NCBI RefSeq assembly: GCF_002197815.1
Contig: NZ_NIUB01000010.1
Span: forward strand, 79,064-143,063
Length of the DNA stretch: 64,000 nucleotides
From: Pseudomonas oleovorans subsp. oleovorans
GTDB lineage: Bacteria > Pseudomonadota > Gammaproteobacteria > Pseudomonadales > Pseudomonadaceae
Direction: 5' to 3'
Position numbers and translations under genes: made by a program. Each line of letters opens with the position of its first letter. Position 1 is the stretch's first letter. This document shows positions 1-10,019 of the stretch, piece by piece. The notes below the pieces were generated by a model. The model searched no databases, had not been told where the DNA came from, and saw only the letters and a list, made by a program, of their open reading frames with translations.

Positions 1-74
1 AGGTCGGTCGCAACGAACCGTGCCCCTGCGGCTCGGGCAAGAAGTACAAGCACTGCCACGGTCAGATCGGCTGA
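1..74 (+). CDS. secA: SecA preprotein translocase ATPase, C-terminal end (partial)
   Basis: Only the last 23 codons are present, in the frame starting at base 3 and ending at TGA 72-74. They encode the SEC-C zinc-binding tail, with the pattern CPCGSGKKYKHCHG (C-x-C-x8-C-H). In SecA this tail binds Zn and contacts SecB. That argJ follows immediately fits the Pseudomonas secA-argJ order. SEC-C motifs also occur in unrelated proteins, so the name rests on motif plus neighbourhood. Confidence 0.85.
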   Translation, partial: VGRNEPCPCGSGKKYKHCHGQIG

Positions 75-233
75 TCATGGCAGGTGCGCGCCGCTGAAGG
101 CGCTTGCAGTAGAGAGGGCTTCGGCTATGCTGTCGCCGCCCTCGATGACGCCGCGACGGCCCTGCCGTTCGCGGCGTTTTACTATCTTTCAGACCGCTTG
201 GCGGTCGGCAACGTCTCACAAGGAGCTCACCTT

Positions 234-1451
234 ATGGCTGTTGGTCTTGGCCCGCTGTCTACCCTGCACCCGGTTCCCGGTTTCGAGCTGGGCATCGCCT
301 CGGCCGGCATCAAGCGTCCCGGGCGCAAGGATGTGGTGGTGATGCGCTGCGCCGAAGGTTCGCGGATCGCCGGGGTGACCACCACCAACGCCTTCTGCGC
401 GGCGCCGGTACTGATTACCCGCGAGCGCCTGGGTGGTGAAGTGCGTTATCTGCTGACCAATACCGGCAATGCCAACGCCGGTACCGGCGCCGATGGTCTG
501 GCCCGTGCGCGCCGTGCCTGTGCGCGTCTGGCCGAGCTGACCGGTGTAACTGAAAGCGCCGTGCTGCCGTTCTCCACCGGTGTGATCGGCGAGCCGCTGC
601 CGGTGGAGAAGATCGAATCCGCGCTGCAGGCCGCGCTGGATGATCTCAAGGCTGACAACTGGGAAGCTGCCGCCACCGGCATCATGACCACCGACACCCT
701 GCCCAAGGGCGCCAGCCGGCAGTTCCAGCACGATGGCGTCACCGTCACCGTGACCGGCATTTCCAAGGGCGCCGGCATGATCCGGCCGAACATGGCCACC
801 ATGCTCGGCTACATCGCCACCGACGCCAAGGTCGCGCAGGGCGTGCTGCAGGATCTGGTGCGTGACGCGGCGAACAAGTCGTTCAACCGCATTACCATCG
901 ACGGCGATACTTCTACCAACGACTGCTGCATGCTGATCGCTACCGGGCAGGCGGCCCTGGCGGAAATCACCGAGGCCTCCGGCGAGTTGTTCGCCAAGCT
1001 CAAGCAGGCCGTGTTCGAGGTATTCATGGAGGTGGCGCAGGCCATTGTCCGTGACGGTGAGGGCGCGACCAAGTTCGTCACCGTGCAGGTCAACGGTGGC
1101 GGCACGCATCAGGAATGTCTGGACGTGGCTTACGCGGTGGCCCATTCGCCGCTGATCAAGACCGCGCTGTTCGCCTCCGACCCCAACTGGGGGCGTATCC
1201 TCGCGGCTGTCGGCTATGCTGGCGTACCGCAACTGGATGTGAGCAAGATCGACGTGTTTCTCGGCGAAGTCTGCATCGCCAGCAAGGGTTGCCGTGCGAC
1301 CACCTACACCGAAGAGCAGGGTGCGGCGGTGATGGCTCGTGAGGAAATCACCATCCGTATCGAGCTGGGCCGCGGCACCTGCAGCGAGACCATCTGGACC
1401 ACCGACCTGTCCCACGAGTACGTCAAGATCAACGCCGAATACCGCACCTGA
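234..1451 (+). CDS. argJ: Bifunctional glutamate N-acetyltransferase / amino-acid acetyltransferase ArgJ
   Basis: Cyclic arginine pathway enzyme. It moves acetyl from N-acetylornithine to glutamate and, in bifunctional forms, also uses acetyl-CoA. The product is 405 aa, the usual size. The autocleavage site sits in the segment [10 protein letters not shown], with Thr189 as the expected new N-terminal nucleophile after cleavage into alpha and beta chains. I chose ATG 234 because AAGGAG lies at 220-225 with good spacing. The frame stays open to 84, but that extension has no family resemblance. A terminator-like hairpin follows the gene. Confidence 0.96.
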   Translation: MAVGLGPLSTLHPVPGFELGIASAGIKRPGRKDVVVMRCAEGSRIAGVTTTNAFCAAPVLITRERLGGEVRYLLTNTGNANAGTGADGLARARRACARLAELTGVTESAVLPFSTGVIGEPLPVEKIESALQAALDDLKADNWEAAATGIMTTDTLPKGASRQFQHDGVTVTVTGISKGAGMIRPNMATMLGYIATDAKVAQGVLQDLVRDAANKSFNRITIDGDTSTNDCCMLIATGQAALAEITEASGELFAKLKQAVFEVFMEVAQAIVRDGEGATKFVTVQVNGGGTHQECLDVAYAVAHSPLIKTALFASDPNWGRILAAVGYAGVPQLDVSKIDVFLGEVCIASKGCRATTYTEEQGAAVMAREEITIRIELGRGTCSETIWTTDLSHEYVKINAEYRT

Positions 1452-1470
1452 TTAGTCCCGGCCGTCCATT

Positions 1471-1506
1471 ATTCCCGCGCCTCATGACCCCATGACGCGC
1501 GGGAAT
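1471..1506 (+). terminator. Hairpin after argJ
   Basis: A perfect 10-bp inverted repeat (attcccgcgc / gcgcgggaat) with a 16-nt loop lies 20 bp past the argJ stop. The T-tract is weak, so this may be an intrinsic terminator or only an RNA 3'-end stabiliser. Confidence 0.5.
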
Positions 1507-1583
1507 TTGCTATTCGGGGGGGCGGGCTTTTAACGTCGATCGACTTCGGGGTATTTCCAGGAACGTAGGCGAGGACGCGCGAG

Positions 1584-2216
1584 ATGGCACTGCAACTGGT
1601 GATTGGCGACAAGAACTATTCATCCTGGTCGTTGCGCGCCGCTCTGGCGGTCGAGCTGGCCGGTGTGGAATGTGAGGAAGTGCTGGTGCGTCTGTATCAG
1701 CCTGACAGCCGTGTGCAACTGCTGCGTCATTCCCCCACCGGTAAGGTGCCTGTGCTGCTCACTGAACAGGGACCGGTGTGGGATTCCCTGGCGATAGCCG
1801 AATATCTGGCCGAGTGCTACCCCGAGGCGCAGCTGTGGCCGCAGGATCGCCAGGCCCGCGCCTTGGCGCGTAGTGTCTGTGCGGAGATGCACAGTGGCTT
1901 CAGCGCTCTGCGCAGCCACCTGCCGATGGATCTGGCGCGTGACAAGGCACTGACCGAGCTGCCGGACGCGGCGCAGGCGGATATCGATCGTATTTGCGCG
2001 ATCTGGGCCGATTGCCGCGAGCGCTTCGCCACTTCAGGCAACTATCTGTTCGGTCAGGCCAGCATTGCCGATGCCTTCTATGCGCCGGTCGCCGCGCGTC
2101 TGCGCAGTTATCATGTGGCGCTACCGACAACGGCAGCGGCCTATGTCGAAACCATCTACCGCTGGCCGGCGTTCCGGCGCTGGTATCAGGCAGCATTGCA
2201 GGAGGTAAAGGGGTGA
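1584..2216 (+). CDS. Glutathione S-transferase family protein
   Basis: A cytosolic GST of 210 aa. The N-terminal thioredoxin-like domain begins with NYSSWSLRAALAVELAG, the zeta/theta-like pattern with Ser in the active-site loop. The cis-Pro strand is GKVPVL (about residues 52-57) and the glutathione-binding turn is DSLAIAEYL (about 66-74). An all-helical C-terminal domain follows. Its stop overlaps the GTG of the next gene, so the two are probably co-transcribed. The substrate is unknown. Confidence 0.9.
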   Translation: MALQLVIGDKNYSSWSLRAALAVELAGVECEEVLVRLYQPDSRVQLLRHSPTGKVPVLLTEQGPVWDSLAIAEYLAECYPEAQLWPQDRQARALARSVCAEMHSGFSALRSHLPMDLARDKALTELPDAAQADIDRICAIWADCRERFATSGNYLFGQASIADAFYAPVAARLRSYHVALPTTAAAYVETIYRWPAFRRWYQAALQEVKG

Positions 2217-3163
2217 AGCGTGTGCATGTCGCAGCAGCGGTGATTCGGGGTGTCGATGGACGCATCCTGATCGCCAGGCGACCCGATGACAAACACCAGG
2301 GCGGTCTGTGGGAGTTTCCCGGCGGCAAGGTGGAGGACGGTGAGGCGGTGCGGGTTGCCCTCGATCGTGAACTGCAGGAGGAACTGGGCATTCGTCCGCA
2401 GGCTGCGCGCCCGTTGATCCAGATTCGTCATGATTACCCGGACAAGCAGGTGTTGCTGGACGTCTGGGAAGTCTCCGCCTTCAGTGGCGAGCCGCATGGT
2501 GCCGAGGGCCAGCCATTGGCCTGGGTCAGCGAACGGCAGTTGCTGGAGTACGAATTTCCCGCCGCCAACAAACCCATAGTCGCCGCCGCGCGCCTGCCCG
2601 AGCGTTACCTGATTACTCCGGACGGCCTGGAGCCGAGTGAGCTGCTTGCCGGCATCCGCAGTGCTCTGGCGCAGGGGGTAAGGCTGATTCAGCTGCGCGC
2701 GCCGAACATGTTCGACCCGCAATACCGCGACCTGGCTGTCGACGTGCAGGGCCTGTGTGCCGGCAAGGCGCAACTGATGCTCAAGGGACCGCTGGAGTGG
2801 CTGGGCGATTTTCCCGCGGCTGGCTGGCACCTGACGGCCGAACAGCTGCGCAAGTACGGCGCTGGCGGCCGCCCGTTCCCTGACGACCGCTGGTTGGCGG
2901 CGTCTTGCCATAATGCCGATGAGCTGGCGCTGGCCGCGCAGATGGGCGTGGACTTCGTCACCCTGTCCCCTGTGCAGGCGACCGCGACTCATCCCGAGGC
3001 GCAGCCGCTGGGCTGGGACGCCGCAAGCGAGATGTTGACCCATTGCAACCTGCCGGCATATCTGCTGGGTGGCGTAGGCCCGGCCGATATCGAACGTGCC
3101 TGGCAGGTTGGCGCCCAGGGCGTGGCCGGTATTCGCGCGTTCTGGCCGGCTAGCACCCTGTAG
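2213..3163 (+). CDS. Nudix hydrolase (MutT-like) fused to a ThiE/TenI-like domain
   Basis: A two-domain protein of 316 aa. The N-terminal half carries a complete Nudix box at residues 38-60 (G38, E44, R52-E53, E56-E57), as in MutT, which hydrolyses 8-oxo-dGTP. From about residue 130 the chain resembles the thiamine-phosphate synthase/TenI barrel (GVRLIQLRAP, HLTAEQL, DFVTLSPVQ, LGGV). This fused form is common in Pseudomonas. GTG 2213 is the likely start, overlapping the previous stop as GTGA. The stop codon TAG is the second to fourth base of a REPIN, so the repeat lies directly on the 3' end. Confidence 0.9.
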   Translation: MKRVHVAAAVIRGVDGRILIARRPDDKHQGGLWEFPGGKVEDGEAVRVALDRELQEELGIRPQAARPLIQIRHDYPDKQVLLDVWEVSAFSGEPHGAEGQPLAWVSERQLLEYEFPAANKPIVAAARLPERYLITPDGLEPSELLAGIRSALAQGVRLIQLRAPNMFDPQYRDLAVDVQGLCAGKAQLMLKGPLEWLGDFPAAGWHLTAEQLRKYGAGGRPFPDDRWLAASCHNADELALAAQMGVDFVTLSPVQATATHPEAQPLGWDAASEMLTHCNLPAYLLGGVGPADIERAWQVGAQGVAGIRAFWPASTL

Positions 3164-3227
3164 GAGCGAGCTCTGCTCGCGAACATCGGCGAGTCTAAGA
3201 AGCTTCGCGAGCAGAGCTCGCTCCTAC
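3160..3227. repeat. REPIN copy 1 (upstream of RAYT)
   Basis: An inverted pair with 21-base outer arms, gtaggagcgagctctgctcgc and its complement, around a short spacer. Each arm is itself palindromic (gagctctgctc). It abuts the Nudix stop and lies 40 bp upstream of the RAYT gene. The same arms recur at 3719-3800, 42768-42832 and 51107-51173. Confidence 0.9.
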
Positions 3228-3266
3228 GGTCTATACCTGAGGTTGCATGCAGGCAGGAGGCAAGGA

Positions 3267-3722
3267 ATGCCCCATTACCATACGTCTCATCTGCGCAGCG
3301 GTCGTTTTTCTGAATCTGGCCGCATTTATTCGATTACAGCCGTTACCCACTGTAGACAACCTTGGTTTCACGACTTTTTTGTGGGACGGCTGCTGATCGA
3401 CGAATTACGTCTTGCTGAGGAGCAAGACCTCGCCACCTCGTTGTGCTGGGTTGTGATGCCGGATCACTTTCACTGGTTGCTTCAACTGGGGCAGTGCGAC
3501 TTGGAGAAGCTGTTGCAGCAGGTCAAGTCGCGCAGCGCCAAGGCAATCAATCAGCGCTTGCAACGCAGCGGTAAGGTCTGGCAGTCCGGCTACCATGACC
3601 GGGCTTTACGCCGGGAGGATGATGTACGTGACATCGCTCGTTATATCATCTCCAACCCGCTGCGGAGCGGCCTGGTAACGCAACTGGCCAATTATCCCTT
3701 GTGGGACGCCGTATTTCTGTAG
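3267..3722 (+). CDS. REP-associated tyrosine transposase (RAYT, Y1/HUH family)
   Basis: A 151-aa single-strand transposase of the IS200-like family. It shows the HUH signature in MPDHFHWLLQL (His-x-His, about residues 69-71) and a later tyrosine segment, DIARYIISNPLR, that supplies the catalytic Tyr. RAYTs bind and nick REP hairpins and are thought to mobilise or maintain REPINs. I chose ATG 3267 for the AGGAGG-like sequence just upstream (3255-3260) and because family members begin like MPHYHTSHLRSGRFS. REPINs flank it on both sides, and its TAG stop lies within the downstream REPIN. It is probably a domesticated single-copy gene. Confidence 0.92.
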   Translation: MPHYHTSHLRSGRFSESGRIYSITAVTHCRQPWFHDFFVGRLLIDELRLAEEQDLATSLCWVVMPDHFHWLLQLGQCDLEKLLQQVKSRSAKAINQRLQRSGKVWQSGYHDRALRREDDVRDIARYIISNPLRSGLVTQLANYPLWDAVFL

Positions 3723-3800
3723 GAGCGAGCTCTGCTCGCGAACATCGGCGAGTCTAAGAAGCTTTGCGAGCAGAGAACTAGGCGTCCCCCTCGCTCCTAC
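3719..3800. repeat. REPIN copy 2 (downstream of RAYT), with a 14-nt insertion
   Basis: Same arms and same spacer as copy 1, apart from one base change in the right half (agcttcgcg to agctttgcg). It also has 14 extra nucleotides (aactaggcgtcccc, about 3776-3789) inside the right arm, which break the outer palindrome. Confidence 0.88.
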
Positions 3801-3826
3801 CCTCCGTCTACATGTGAGGTCGCGAG

Positions 3827-4402
3827 CTACGGCTTGTCTGCCGCCTTCCACAGCACCTCGGCAATGCCCTGGCGCTTGGCGATCAGGCGGGCGGCGACGA
3901 ACAGCAGGTCGGAGAGGCGGTTGACGTAGGCCAGGCCCTCACCACGTAGCGGCTCGACGGCGTTGAGGTGCTGGCAGCGGCGCTCGCTGCTGCGCGCGAG
4001 GGCGCGGCACACGTGGGCCTGGGCGATCAGCCTGGAGCCGCCAGGCAGGATGAAGTTTTCCAGTGGGCCGACCTCTTCGTTCCAGTTGTCGATGGCCGTC
4101 TCCAGGCGCTGCACTTCTACCTGCTGCAAGGCCTGGTACTCGGGCAATGCCAGTTCGCCCCCGAGATCGAACAGACGGTGCTGGCAGGGGCTCAGCACCT
4201 CGCTGATCTCCTTGAGTGCCGGCCAGGTCGTGGCGGCATCATCCAGTTCGGCGAGTAGCAGGCCGAGCTGACTGTTGAGCGTGTCCAGTTCGCCGATGGC
4301 CTCGATGCGTGGGTGATCCTTGCCGACCCGGCGGCCGTCGGCCAGCCCGGTTTCGCCTTTGTCGCCAGTGCGGGTGTAGATCTTCGAGAGGCGAAAGCCC
4401 AT
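3827..4402 (-). CDS. PduO-type cob(I)alamin adenosyltransferase
   Basis: Transfers adenosyl from ATP to cob(I)alamin or cobyrinate to make adenosylcobalamin. The 191-aa chain has the PduO-type ATP loop at the N-terminus (KIYTRTGDKGETGLADG, residues 6-22) and the conserved SSERR segment that binds ATP/cobalamin. The start ATG at 4402 lies 3 bp after the stop of the upstream sensor kinase, so both are probably on one transcript. CobA-type enzymes are unrelated in fold. Confidence 0.92.
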   Translation of the reverse strand: MGFRLSKIYTRTGDKGETGLADGRRVGKDHPRIEAIGELDTLNSQLGLLLAELDDAATTWPALKEISEVLSPCQHRLFDLGGELALPEYQALQQVEVQRLETAIDNWNEEVGPLENFILPGGSRLIAQAHVCRALARSSERRCQHLNAVEPLRGEGLAYVNRLSDLLFVAARLIAKRQGIAEVLWKAADKP

Positions 4403-4405
4403 GTC

Positions 4406-6424
4406 TCAGAGTCCTGTGTGATCGGGCAGCGAGGCCAGCGGCAGGCGCAGGGTGAAACAGGTGCCCTGGCCTGGCGTCGAGTGCACTTCCATCTGCCCTT
4501 TGTGATTGTTGGTGATGATGAAGTAGGAGACCGCCAGGCCGAGTCCGGTGCCCTGGCCCACCTCCTTGGTGGTGAAGAAGGGTTCGAAGATGCGTTTGCG
4601 CACCGCCTCGCTCATGCCGGTGCCGTTGTCTTCCACTTGTACTTCTGCCCAGTTGCCGGCCTGCCGAGTGCGCAGGATGATGCGGCCGGGCTCGGTATCC
4701 TCGTCGCGCTGGTGAATGGCCTGGGCGGCGTTCTTCAGCAGGTTGAGCAGCACCTGCTCCAGTTCGTTGGCGGTGCCGGCCACAGGCCCCAGCAGCGGGT
4801 CGAACTGGCGCACGATCTCCAGGGTCTTGAAGTCGAAACTGTCGGTCAGGTCGAAGTCGTTACCGGCGATCTCCAGGGCTTGGTCGATCAGCGCCGGCAG
4901 ATCGCAGGGCGATAGCTGGCGGTCGCTGCGGCGGCTGAAGCTGAGCATGTGGCTGACGATCTTGGCGGCGCGCTGGCCGGCCTGCTGGATGCCGTCGAGC
5001 AGGCGCGGTATCTCGCGTGCCTCCATGTAGTGCTCAATGGCTTCCAGGCTGACGCCGGCCTGTTCGGCCTGTTCGACATTCTTTTCCAGACCCGGCGACA
5101 GGCGCCGGCGGATGTTCTGCACGTTATGCAGGATGGCGCCGAGCGGGTTGTTGATTTCGTGCGCCATGCCCGCCGCCAGGCCGCCGACGGAGAGCATCTT
5201 CTCCGACTGCACCATCATTTCCTCCAGGGCCAGGCGCTGGGTGATGTCGTCGATACGGATCACCACGCCTCGGCCGGCGCCGCCCACCAGTGGGTAGAAG
5301 GTCAGGGCGTAATGGTGGGGCTCTTCGTCTTTGTGCCAGGTAACGCGCTCGATCTTCTCCACGCGATGCTGCTCGGCGGTGCGTTTGAGCTGCGCGAGAA
5401 AGGGTTTGAGTGGCGGGAAGGCGAGAAATATCGGTTGGTTCAGCGCCTCTTCCAGGCGCGTACCGGACAGGGCGCTGGCTTCCTGATTCCACTGCGTGAC
5501 GTAGAGCTGTTCGTCGAGAGCGATCAGCGCCGAAGGCATGGAGTCGATGATGCTGTTGAGGTAGTTCTGAAAGCCGGTGAGTTTCTTCTCGATCTTGCTG
5601 CGCACCTGCACCTCCAGCTCCAACTTGCGGTTGGAGTGGCGGGTCTCCTCGGCCAGGCTCTGCGCCTGATCGAAGGCCTGCTGGGCGTCGTCGCGGGCAC
5701 GCTTGAGCTGCTGCTCACGCGCTTCCATGCGCATCAGCATGGTGTTGAACGCATCGGCCAGGCTGCCGATCTCGTCCTGATTGCCGCGATTGGCGCGCAG
5801 CGCATAGTTCTCTTCGCGGGTGACCTGGCGTGACAGTTCTTCCAGACGGCGAATGGGTTTGGTCACCAGGCGTTTGATCTGCCTGGCCACCAGCAACCAC
5901 AGCAGCACGCTGAACGCCAGAATCACCAGGCTGGCGGTCAGGGTGCCGGTATAGAAGGCACCAGGCAATTCGCTGGACGCCACCAGCAGCAGGGCGCCGG
6001 GGCGACCGCTGGGGTGGGGCAGATCGACCAGCAGGTTGGTGCGAAAGGCTGTTTCGCGCCAGTTCTGCAGCTGGCTCAGTTGCTGCGGTAGCTGCAGTTT
6101 TTCGCCGCGTTGCAGTTGTGCCAGGCTGTTGCCATTGCTGTCGTAGATAATCGCTGCACGCAGGGGCGCGTAATCGTCCAGGCGTTTGAGCAGGGCCTCG
6201 GCCGAGGCGGACGAGTGCAAGGCTTCCTTGCTCAGTGTCGGGCTGGCGATAAGCCGGCCGAGGGTGTGCAGGGCCTGTGGCGCCATGCTCTGCTGGGTGA
6301 TCCAGTAGGCTGCGCTGATGAAAGCCAGATTGGCCACCAGCATCACGGCGGCGAGCAACACCAGCAGTGCGGCGAGCAGTTTGCGGCCCACTGGCAGGTT
6401 TTCGAGGCGCTGACGCAGTCTCAT
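4406..6424 (-). CDS. Membrane sensor histidine kinase (periplasmic sensor, HAMP, PAS, HisKA, HATPase)
   Basis: A 672-aa kinase. The order is: a TM helix (about 15-40), a periplasmic domain, a second TM helix (about 160-185), HAMP (KPIRRLEELSRQV), a coiled coil, PAS (NSIIDSMPSALIALDEQLYV), the phosphoacceptor H-box AAGMAHEINNPLGA (about residue 420), and a C-terminal ATPase with N-box LLNLLKNAAQA and G-boxes VEDNGTGM and GTGLGLAVS. No response regulator is adjacent. The nearest is the REC-GGDEF gene two genes upstream on the same strand. The signal is unknown. Confidence 0.93.
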   Translation of the reverse strand: MRLRQRLENLPVGRKLLAALLVLLAAVMLVANLAFISAAYWITQQSMAPQALHTLGRLIASPTLSKEALHSSASAEALLKRLDDYAPLRAAIIYDSNGNSLAQLQRGEKLQLPQQLSQLQNWRETAFRTNLLVDLPHPSGRPGALLLVASSELPGAFYTGTLTASLVILAFSVLLWLLVARQIKRLVTKPIRRLEELSRQVTREENYALRANRGNQDEIGSLADAFNTMLMRMEAREQQLKRARDDAQQAFDQAQSLAEETRHSNRKLELEVQVRSKIEKKLTGFQNYLNSIIDSMPSALIALDEQLYVTQWNQEASALSGTRLEEALNQPIFLAFPPLKPFLAQLKRTAEQHRVEKIERVTWHKDEEPHHYALTFYPLVGGAGRGVVIRIDDITQRLALEEMMVQSEKMLSVGGLAAGMAHEINNPLGAILHNVQNIRRRLSPGLEKNVEQAEQAGVSLEAIEHYMEAREIPRLLDGIQQAGQRAAKIVSHMLSFSRRSDRQLSPCDLPALIDQALEIAGNDFDLTDSFDFKTLEIVRQFDPLLGPVAGTANELEQVLLNLLKNAAQAIHQRDEDTEPGRIILRTRQAGNWAEVQVEDNGTGMSEAVRKRIFEPFFTTKEVGQGTGLGLAVSYFIITNNHKGQMEVHSTPGQGTCFTLRLPLASLPDHTGL

Positions 6425-6493
6425 GAGGGTATCGTTGTGGCGAGTGAGGACGGCAGGTTAGCGCGGCTGTCAGGCCATTGCCTACTGCCTGTG

Positions 6494-6546
6494 TAGGGCG
6501 GGTGCTACCCGCCAAGCTGCGAGTGATGGGTTGCACCCGCCCTGCG
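6494..6546. repeat. Palindromic intergenic repeat (gtagggcgggtg type)
   Basis: The arms gtagggcgggtgctacccgcc and a diverged complement lie between the sensor kinase and panE. The same family is at 44757-44811, with related gtagggtggg units at 19621-19675 and 55557-55583. Confidence 0.6.
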
Positions 6547-6549
6547 TAC

Positions 6550-8420
<1,871 letters not shown>

Positions 8421-8558
8421 GGTACTGGCTCGCAGGCAGGAGGGAAGGACGCCAAACGGCGTTTATCAGACTGGTTATAATGAGGCCGCCATAGTTATCG
8501 TCAAGTCAGGCGCGTTCACTCCGTGAAGAGGATCGCGCCGTCCATCAGGAGCCCACTC

Positions 8559-9038
8559 ATGCCTTCGTTCGACATCGTGTCTGAACTGGACAAACACGAA
8601 CTGACCAATGCGGTCGACAATGCCATCAAGGAGCTCGACCGCCGTTTCGACCTGCGTGGCAAATGCAGCATCGAGAGTAAGGACAAGGCGCTGACCTTGA
8701 CCGCCGAAGCCGAGTTCATGCTCGAGCAGATGCTCGACATCGTGCGCAGCAGCCTGATCAAGCGCAAGATCGACTGCCAGTGCATGGAAACCAAGGAACC
8801 CTACGCTTCGGGCAAGGTGATGAAGCAGGAAGTCACCTTCCGCGAAGGTATCGACAAGGAGCTGGCGAAGAAGATCGTCGCTCACATCAAGGACGCCAAG
8901 CTCAAGGTGCAGGCCGCCATCCAGGGCGAGCAGGTGCGTGTCACCGGCAAGAAGCGCGATGACCTGCAGGAAGCCATCGCCCTGCTGCGTGGTCATGAGT
9001 TCGGCATGCCGCTGCAGTACAACAACTTCCGCGATTGA
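8559..9038 (+). CDS. yajQ: YajQ family nucleotide-binding protein
   Basis: A 159-aa cytosolic protein matching the YajQ/UPF0234 family from start ([15 protein letters not shown]) to end ([15 protein letters not shown]). Xanthomonas relatives bind c-di-GMP, and a tRNA/nucleotide-binding role has been proposed for others. CAGGAG at 8546-8551 sets ATG 8559. It is divergent from the REC-GGDEF gene, which is notable given the c-di-GMP link, but the association is inferred from position only. Confidence 0.95.
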   Translation: MPSFDIVSELDKHELTNAVDNAIKELDRRFDLRGKCSIESKDKALTLTAEAEFMLEQMLDIVRSSLIKRKIDCQCMETKEPYASGKVMKQEVTFREGIDKELAKKIVAHIKDAKLKVQAAIQGEQVRVTGKKRDDLQEAIALLRGHEFGMPLQYNNFRD

Positions 9039-9140
9039 ACCTTTGTGGCGCTGCGGCGTCGCAGGCTAGGTTGATAGCATTTTGACCGCCATGGCATGCC
9101 ATGGCGGTTTCGTTTCATGTATGGGAAACAGGAGCACCCT

Positions 9141-9968
9141 ATGGAGATGAACGTCGAGGAACTGGTGAAAATATCCGAGGCCTGGCTGCCGGTGGTATTG
9201 GAGTACAGCGGCAAGCTGACCCTGGCAGTGATCACTCTGCTGATCGGCTGGTGGCTGATCAGCCGGCTGACGTCGAGCATCGAGAGCATGCTCGCAGCGC
9301 GTAAGGTGGACCGCGCGTTGAGCAGCTTCATCAGCAGCCTGGTCAGCATCGTGCTGCGCATTCTGCTGCTGATCAGCGTGGCGTCGATGATCGGTGTGGA
9401 GACCACTTCGTTCATCGCCATGATCGGTGCGGCGGGTCTGGCCATCGGCCTGGCGCTGCAGGGCAGCCTGGCCAACTTCGCGGGTGGCGTGCTGATCATG
9501 CTGTTTCGTCCGTTTCGGGCTGGTGATTGGATCGAGGCACAGGGTGTCTCCGGTAGCGTCGATAGCATCCAGATCTTCCACACCACGCTGAAAACGGCGG
9601 ATAACAAGGTGGTGATCGTGCCCAATGGCGCGCTGTCCAACGGCCATATCACCAACTACTCGCGTGAGCCGCGTCGGCGCGCCGATATCAATATCGGTAT
9701 CGACTACTCCAGCGATATCAAGCGTGCCCGTGAAGTGCTGCTTGATATCGCCAAGGACCCGCGTGTGCAGCTTGACCCCGCGCCCGTGGTATTCGTGACC
9801 GGGCTGGGTGAAAGCGCCGTGAACATCTCGCTGCGCGTATGGGTGGCGACTGGTGATTTCTGGCCGGTGACCTTCGAGTTCACCGAACTGGCCAAGGAGC
9901 GTCTGACCGAGGCGGGTATTGGTATTCCGTTCCCGCAGCGGGTGGTGCATCTGGCCAAGGCTGATTGA
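9141..9968 (+). CDS. Small-conductance mechanosensitive channel, MscS family
   Basis: An inner-membrane channel of 275 aa that relieves hypo-osmotic turgor. Three TM helices precede the pore helix, which carries the Gly/Ala-rich pattern IGAAGLAIGLALQGSLANFAGG. The cytoplasmic beta domain follows, with FRPFRAGDWIEA and VVIVPNGALSNGHITNYS, both typical of the family. ACAGGAG lies just upstream of ATG 9141. An intrinsic terminator follows. Confidence 0.94.
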   Translation: MEMNVEELVKISEAWLPVVLEYSGKLTLAVITLLIGWWLISRLTSSIESMLAARKVDRALSSFISSLVSIVLRILLLISVASMIGVETTSFIAMIGAAGLAIGLALQGSLANFAGGVLIMLFRPFRAGDWIEAQGVSGSVDSIQIFHTTLKTADNKVVIVPNGALSNGHITNYSREPRRRADINIGIDYSSDIKRAREVLLDIAKDPRVQLDPAPVVFVTGLGESAVNISLRVWVATGDFWPVTFEFTELAKERLTEAGIGIPFPQRVVHLAKAD

Positions 9969-9977
9969 CACTCACCA

Positions 9978-10010
9978 CAAAAAAGCCCCGGTCGATCCGG
10001 GGCTTTTTTC
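9978..10010. terminator. Bidirectional intrinsic terminator between mscS and ampG
   Basis: aaaaaagccccg / cggggctttttt hairpin with A- and T-runs on both sides. It serves the convergent mscS-like gene (+) and ampG (-). Confidence 0.9.
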
Positions 10011-10019
10011 TGCCTGGTG

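Noticed and set aside
84..233. N-terminal extension of ArgJ
   Set aside because: A good Shine-Dalgarno and the family start are at 220-236. The extension is not conserved with ArgJ as I know it.
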